Assembly (NCBI GenBank): GCA_022842935.1
Contig: JALHOP010000005.1
Coordinates: forward strand, 213,307 to 277,306
Direction: 5' to 3'
DNA from: Myxococcota bacterium
GTDB lineage: Bacteria > Myxococcota > XYA12-FULL-58-9 > JALHOP01
Length of the DNA stretch: 64,000 nt
Shown here: positions 61,322 to 64,000 of the stretch, piece by piece
Position numbering within the stretch: the stretch's first letter is position 1
Layout of the letters: every line of letters begins with the position of its first letter
The notes under the pieces: generated by a model
What the model was told of the DNA's origin: nothing
The model's input: only the letters and a program-made list of their open reading frames with translations
The model's database searches: none
Program-made: the position numbers and the translations under genes

Positions 61322-61358
61322 AAGGGCAGTGTCCTAGGCCGGGCTAGACGATGCGGAC
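61284..61358 (-). tRNA. tRNA-Glu (anticodon UUC)
   Basis: The reverse complement folds as a cloverleaf: acceptor GTCCGCA with TGCGGAC, anticodon stem CTGCC/GGCAG around CTTTCAC (anticodon TTC), and T-loop GGTTCGAATCC. The 3' CCA is not encoded. The integrated element abuts the 3' end and leaves the gene whole. Confidence 0.95.
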
Positions 61359-61491
61359 AGCCTAAGCGAGCGCGGGTAATGCCAAAACCGGGGCGTCTGC
61401 GCAAGGGTGGTGTTCGATCGTTGCGCAATGTCGGTGGTTGGTGGCTTGCCTCACGTTGTTTGCGTCAGACCTTCGCGATAATCCCCACGCC

Positions 61492-62187
61492 ATGAGCTCG
61501 GTCGAAGACCTCAAACGTCAAGCGGCGCTCGAAGCGGTCAAACGGGTCCAAAGCGGCATGAAGGTTGGGCTCGGGACCGGCTCGACCGCCAAACATGCGG
61601 TGATCGCCATCGGCGAGAAGCTCGCGGCTGGCACCCTCAAAGACATCGTTGGCGTGCCGACCTCGGTCGCCACCGAGACGCTGGCGCGCGAGTGGAAGAT
61701 CCCGCTCGTGCCGCTTACCAGCGACCTCACGCTCGATGTCGCCATCGACGGCGCCGACGAGGTCGACCCACGGGGCGATCTCATCAAGGGCGGCGGCGGG
61801 GCCATGTTGCGCGAGCGGGCTGTCGAGGAGAAGGCGCGTGTCTTCGTCGTCATCGTCGACCAAGGCAAGCTCTCGCCGAAGCTCGGTAGCAGTTTTGCTT
61901 TGCCAGTCGAGGTTGCGGTCGATGCCGTGACCGCTGAAGCGGATAATCTGCGCAAGCTCGGCGCCGAGGTGACCCGTCGCGGCGGTGATGCCAGTCCATT
62001 CGTGACTGACAACGGCAACGCTATCCTCGACGCGCGCTTCCCTGGTGGCATCGACGACCCCCGCGCTCTCGCCGAATCCCTAGAGGCGCGGGCGGCGGTC
62101 AAGGCGCACGGGTTGTTTCTGGGTATGACCAACGTCCTCGTCGTGGCAGCGCCCGACGGAGTCCGTGTTCGCGACGTGAAACCGTGA
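61492..62187 (+). CDS. rpiA: Ribose-5-phosphate isomerase A
   Basis: A 231-aa protein with the RpiA signatures VGLGTGSTAKHAV, DGADEVDPRGDLIKGGGGAMLREK-like (here ...LRER) and DNGNAILDARF. It interconverts ribose-5-phosphate and ribulose-5-phosphate in the pentose phosphate pathway. ATG start giving the usual length. Its stop overlaps the start of the next gene by four bases. Confidence 0.94.
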   Translation: MSSVEDLKRQAALEAVKRVQSGMKVGLGTGSTAKHAVIAIGEKLAAGTLKDIVGVPTSVATETLAREWKIPLVPLTSDLTLDVAIDGADEVDPRGDLIKGGGGAMLRERAVEEKARVFVVIVDQGKLSPKLGSSFALPVEVAVDAVTAEADNLRKLGAEVTRRGGDASPFVTDNGNAILDARFPGGIDDPRALAESLEARAAVKAHGLFLGMTNVLVVAAPDGVRVRDVKP

Positions 62188-63548
62188 CCGAAGACGAAAA
62201 GCCAAGTCCGCTCGAACGTTTCGGCATCGCCATGGCGCGGATGCTCGAGACCTGGTTCCCCGACGCGTTCGTCTTTGCTCTCATCGCAGTGCTGGTCGCG
62301 CTCGCCGCGAGCCTCGCAGCCGGGGGCGAGCTCGTCGCGCTGGTCCGCTCTTACGGCAAGGGGTTCTGGAGCCTCATTCCGTTCACCATGCAGATGTCGC
62401 TGCTCATCATCGGCGGCTACGTGCTGGCGACGACACCCGCGATCGCCAAGGTCATCGATGGCCTCGCGAGCGTGCGACTCTCCTCGCGGAGCGCGGTGGC
62501 GTACATCGCCTTCATCAGCATGACCTCGTCGCTCTTGAGCTACGGCTTCAGTCTCATCTTCACGGGCTTGCTCGCCCGCGAGATGCTGCGGCGCTACGGT
62601 CACATCGACTACCGCGCCGCAGGTGCCGCGGCGTATCTCGGCCTCGGCAGTATCTGGGCCCTGGGGCTCTCGTCATCGGCCGCGCTGCTCATGAACACGG
62701 CTGCGTCTCTGCCGCCGGCGCTCGCCGATATCTCTGGAGTGATTCCGCTGTCGCGGACGTTGTTCACCTGGCAAAACGGCGTGACCATCCTGGTCATCGC
62801 AGCGGTGTCGCTCGTCGTCGCTTATGTGTCCGCGCCGACGGGCGCCCGGGTGCGGACCTTGCAGCTCGAAAAGCGCGCGGAGAAGGCGCCGGAGACCTCG
62901 CTCGTTACCGGTAAGCTCGAGTGGCTCGAGACGACGCCCGCGCTAACCATTCCGATTGTCGCGCTGGGCGCTTGGTACCTCGTTGACGTCCTGGCCACGC
63001 AGGGCATCCAGCAGGCGCTCGATCTCAATACCTACAACTTCGCCATCTTGATGTTGGGTCTCGCGCTCCATTGGACACCGCGTTCTCTCATCAAGGCCGT
63101 GAATGCAGCGGTTCCCTCGGTGGGCGGCGTGATCTTGCAGTTCCCGTTTTACGGTGGCGTCTTCGGCCTCATCACCGGCTCCCCACTGACGCACAAGCTC
63201 GCGGCTGCGTTCGTCGCGGCTTCGACCACCAACTCGTATCCCGTGCTCGTCGCCATCTATTCGGCGCTGCTTGGTCTGTTCATCCCATCCGGTGGCTCGA
63301 AGTGGATTATCGAGGCGCCCTATGTGCTGCAGGCCGCCAAAGATCTCGGGGTCGACCAAGGCTGGGTGGTGCAAATCTACAATGCCGCGGAGGCCCTGCC
63401 GAATCTCGTGAACCCGTTTTGGATGTTGCCGATTCTTGGCCTCTTGGCGGTGAAAGCGCGTGAGCTTGTAGGCTATGCTGTCTTGCAGCTGGTGTTCATC
63501 GCGCCTGTCGTGCTCACCTTGATGTGGCTGCTCGCGAAAACGTTCTAG
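62184..63548 (+). CDS. Short-chain fatty acid transporter, AtoE family
   Basis: A 454-aa membrane protein with about ten hydrophobic helices. The start (FGIAMARMLETWFPDAFVFALIAVLV), the QMSLLIIGGYVLATTP stretch and IPSGGSKWIIEAPYVLQAA are characteristic of AtoE-type carriers for acetate to butyrate/acetoacetate. GTG start overlapping the rpiA stop (GTGA), so cotranscribed. Confidence 0.88.
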   Translation: MTEDEKPSPLERFGIAMARMLETWFPDAFVFALIAVLVALAASLAAGGELVALVRSYGKGFWSLIPFTMQMSLLIIGGYVLATTPAIAKVIDGLASVRLSSRSAVAYIAFISMTSSLLSYGFSLIFTGLLAREMLRRYGHIDYRAAGAAAYLGLGSIWALGLSSSAALLMNTAASLPPALADISGVIPLSRTLFTWQNGVTILVIAAVSLVVAYVSAPTGARVRTLQLEKRAEKAPETSLVTGKLEWLETTPALTIPIVALGAWYLVDVLATQGIQQALDLNTYNFAILMLGLALHWTPRSLIKAVNAAVPSVGGVILQFPFYGGVFGLITGSPLTHKLAAAFVAASTTNSYPVLVAIYSALLGLFIPSGGSKWIIEAPYVLQAAKDLGVDQGWVVQIYNAAEALPNLVNPFWMLPILGLLAVKARELVGYAVLQLVFIAPVVLTLMWLLAKTF

Positions 63549-63559
63549 TGGGGTCGAAC

Positions 63560-63964
63560 ATGCTTCGTTGCGCCTGTGTCATGGTCGTCGTGCTAACGGT
63601 CGTGGCGTGTAACGCGGACACCAAACAAGGCGCGGAGATCGAGAGCCTCGACAAGTACAAGGAGGCCGCTGCGCCCCAGCAAAGCCGCGCGCAGATCCGC
63701 TTTTACTCGGAGTCGGAGGGGACGCTGCGCCCCATCGAGAAAGACATCCAGATGTTGCACGAGCGCCAGAAGGCAGGCCTTACGCTCACGCCAGGCAAGC
63801 AGGCCGCGCTCGTTGTCGTCGAGACCGCCGTGGCGACCGCCCGCGCGAGGGTGAATGAGCTCAAGAGGGTGGGTGCCTCGGATTGGGAGGCTCTCGAGCC
63901 AGGAATCAAAGAGTCGCTGGCGCAGGTCAAGAAGTTCTACGACGAGATGAACGCCACACCCTGA
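63560..63964 (+). CDS. Small lipoprotein
   Basis: A 134-aa protein with a lipoprotein signal (MLRCACVMVVVLTVVAC). The mature part is helical and charged (IEKDIQMLHERQKAGLTL, TARARVNELKRVG). Start chosen at the signal. Function unknown. Confidence 0.65.
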   Translation: MLRCACVMVVVLTVVACNADTKQGAEIESLDKYKEAAAPQQSRAQIRFYSESEGTLRPIEKDIQMLHERQKAGLTLTPGKQAALVVVETAVATARARVNELKRVGASDWEALEPGIKESLAQVKKFYDEMNATP

Positions 63965-64000
63965 TGCTCGAGCTGTACGTTGCTCGCCACGGCGAGACCG
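63964..64000 (+). CDS. Histidine phosphatase / phosphoglycerate mutase family (start only)
   Basis: The last bases encode MLELYVARHGET, with the catalytic RHGE motif of the histidine-phosphatase superfamily. The gene starts on the last base of the previous stop and runs off the window. Confidence 0.75.
   Translation, partial: MLELYVARHGET

Noticed and set aside
1-64000. CRISPR array, IS element or rRNA operon.
   Set aside because: No regularly spaced identical repeats, transposase genes or rRNA-like stretches were seen.

Overview
The window is GC-rich, densely coded chromosomal DNA from a Gram-negative bacterium, most likely a myxobacterium or relative (Myxococcota). This is inferred from gene content: several lipoproteins, MopE-type cysteine-rich surface proteins, a CarF/TMEM189-like desaturase, a DUF4265 protein, VIT/VWA proteins, an HDOD protein, a long hybrid sensor kinase, and frequent GTG/TTG starts with 4-nt stop/start overlaps. 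Both flanks are ordinary chromosome. The striking part is a compact 10.8-kb integrated element at about 50.5-61.3 kb.

Left flank (1-25 kb): a CarF-like desaturase next to a 25-base poly-G run; an ankyrin/TPR protein; a VIT/VWA lipoprotein; a DTW-domain tRNA modification enzyme; a 1265-aa hybrid histidine kinase; an operon of diheme cytochrome, 2Fe-2S subunit and molybdenum hydroxylase subunit, coupled to a GH20 hexosaminidase; two divergent paralogous esterase lipoproteins; a DEDDh exonuclease; Aat; and an HDOD protein.

Middle (25-50 kb): tRNA-Gln(CUG); a probable 6S RNA directly upstream of 5-formyltetrahydrofolate cyclo-ligase; RNase Y; a truncated and frameshifted Na+/H+ antiporter remnant; and Rel (ppGpp synthetase/hydrolase). 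These are followed by two tandem paralogous cysteine-rich MopE-motif proteins with a coupled VWA/calcium-repeat lipoprotein, aspS, a glpABC-like operon with reduced Fe-S equipment, a lipid kinase, an M1-like zinc peptidase and a large PIG-L deacetylase with three repeated C-terminal domains.

Element (50527-61299): it is bounded by an 18-bp direct repeat that coincides with the 3' end of a tRNA-Glu(UUC) gene. All its genes lie on the + strand: small coupled ORFs, an HUH rolling-circle Rep with zinc fingers, a ribbon-helix-helix-like protein, a HerA/FtsK-type packaging ATPase, a 367-aa candidate major capsid protein, membrane-associated virion-type proteins, an M15 peptidase lysin, candidate spike proteins, small membrane and coiled-coil proteins, and a tyrosine integrase. 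The combination and size (HUH Rep, ATPase, mid-sized coat protein, about 10 kb) resemble PM2-like (corticovirus) and other double-jelly-roll proviruses. I infer an undescribed tailless, probably membrane-containing provirus of this bacterial group.

The attachment core lies inside an open reading frame. If the 18-bp repeats are joined, as in the excised circle, the ORF starting at 61193 (25 bases after the integrase) reads in frame through attP into the gene at 50528 and gives one 149-aa protein. That would place integrase and the replication genes in one transcription unit. Integration replaces the first 30 residues, cuts the integrase off from the replication operon and leaves that operon facing host DNA. 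This looks like an integration-dependent genetic switch.

Right flank (61.3-64 kb): tRNA-Glu, rpiA, an AtoE-family short-chain fatty acid transporter, a small lipoprotein and the start of a histidine-phosphatase gene.
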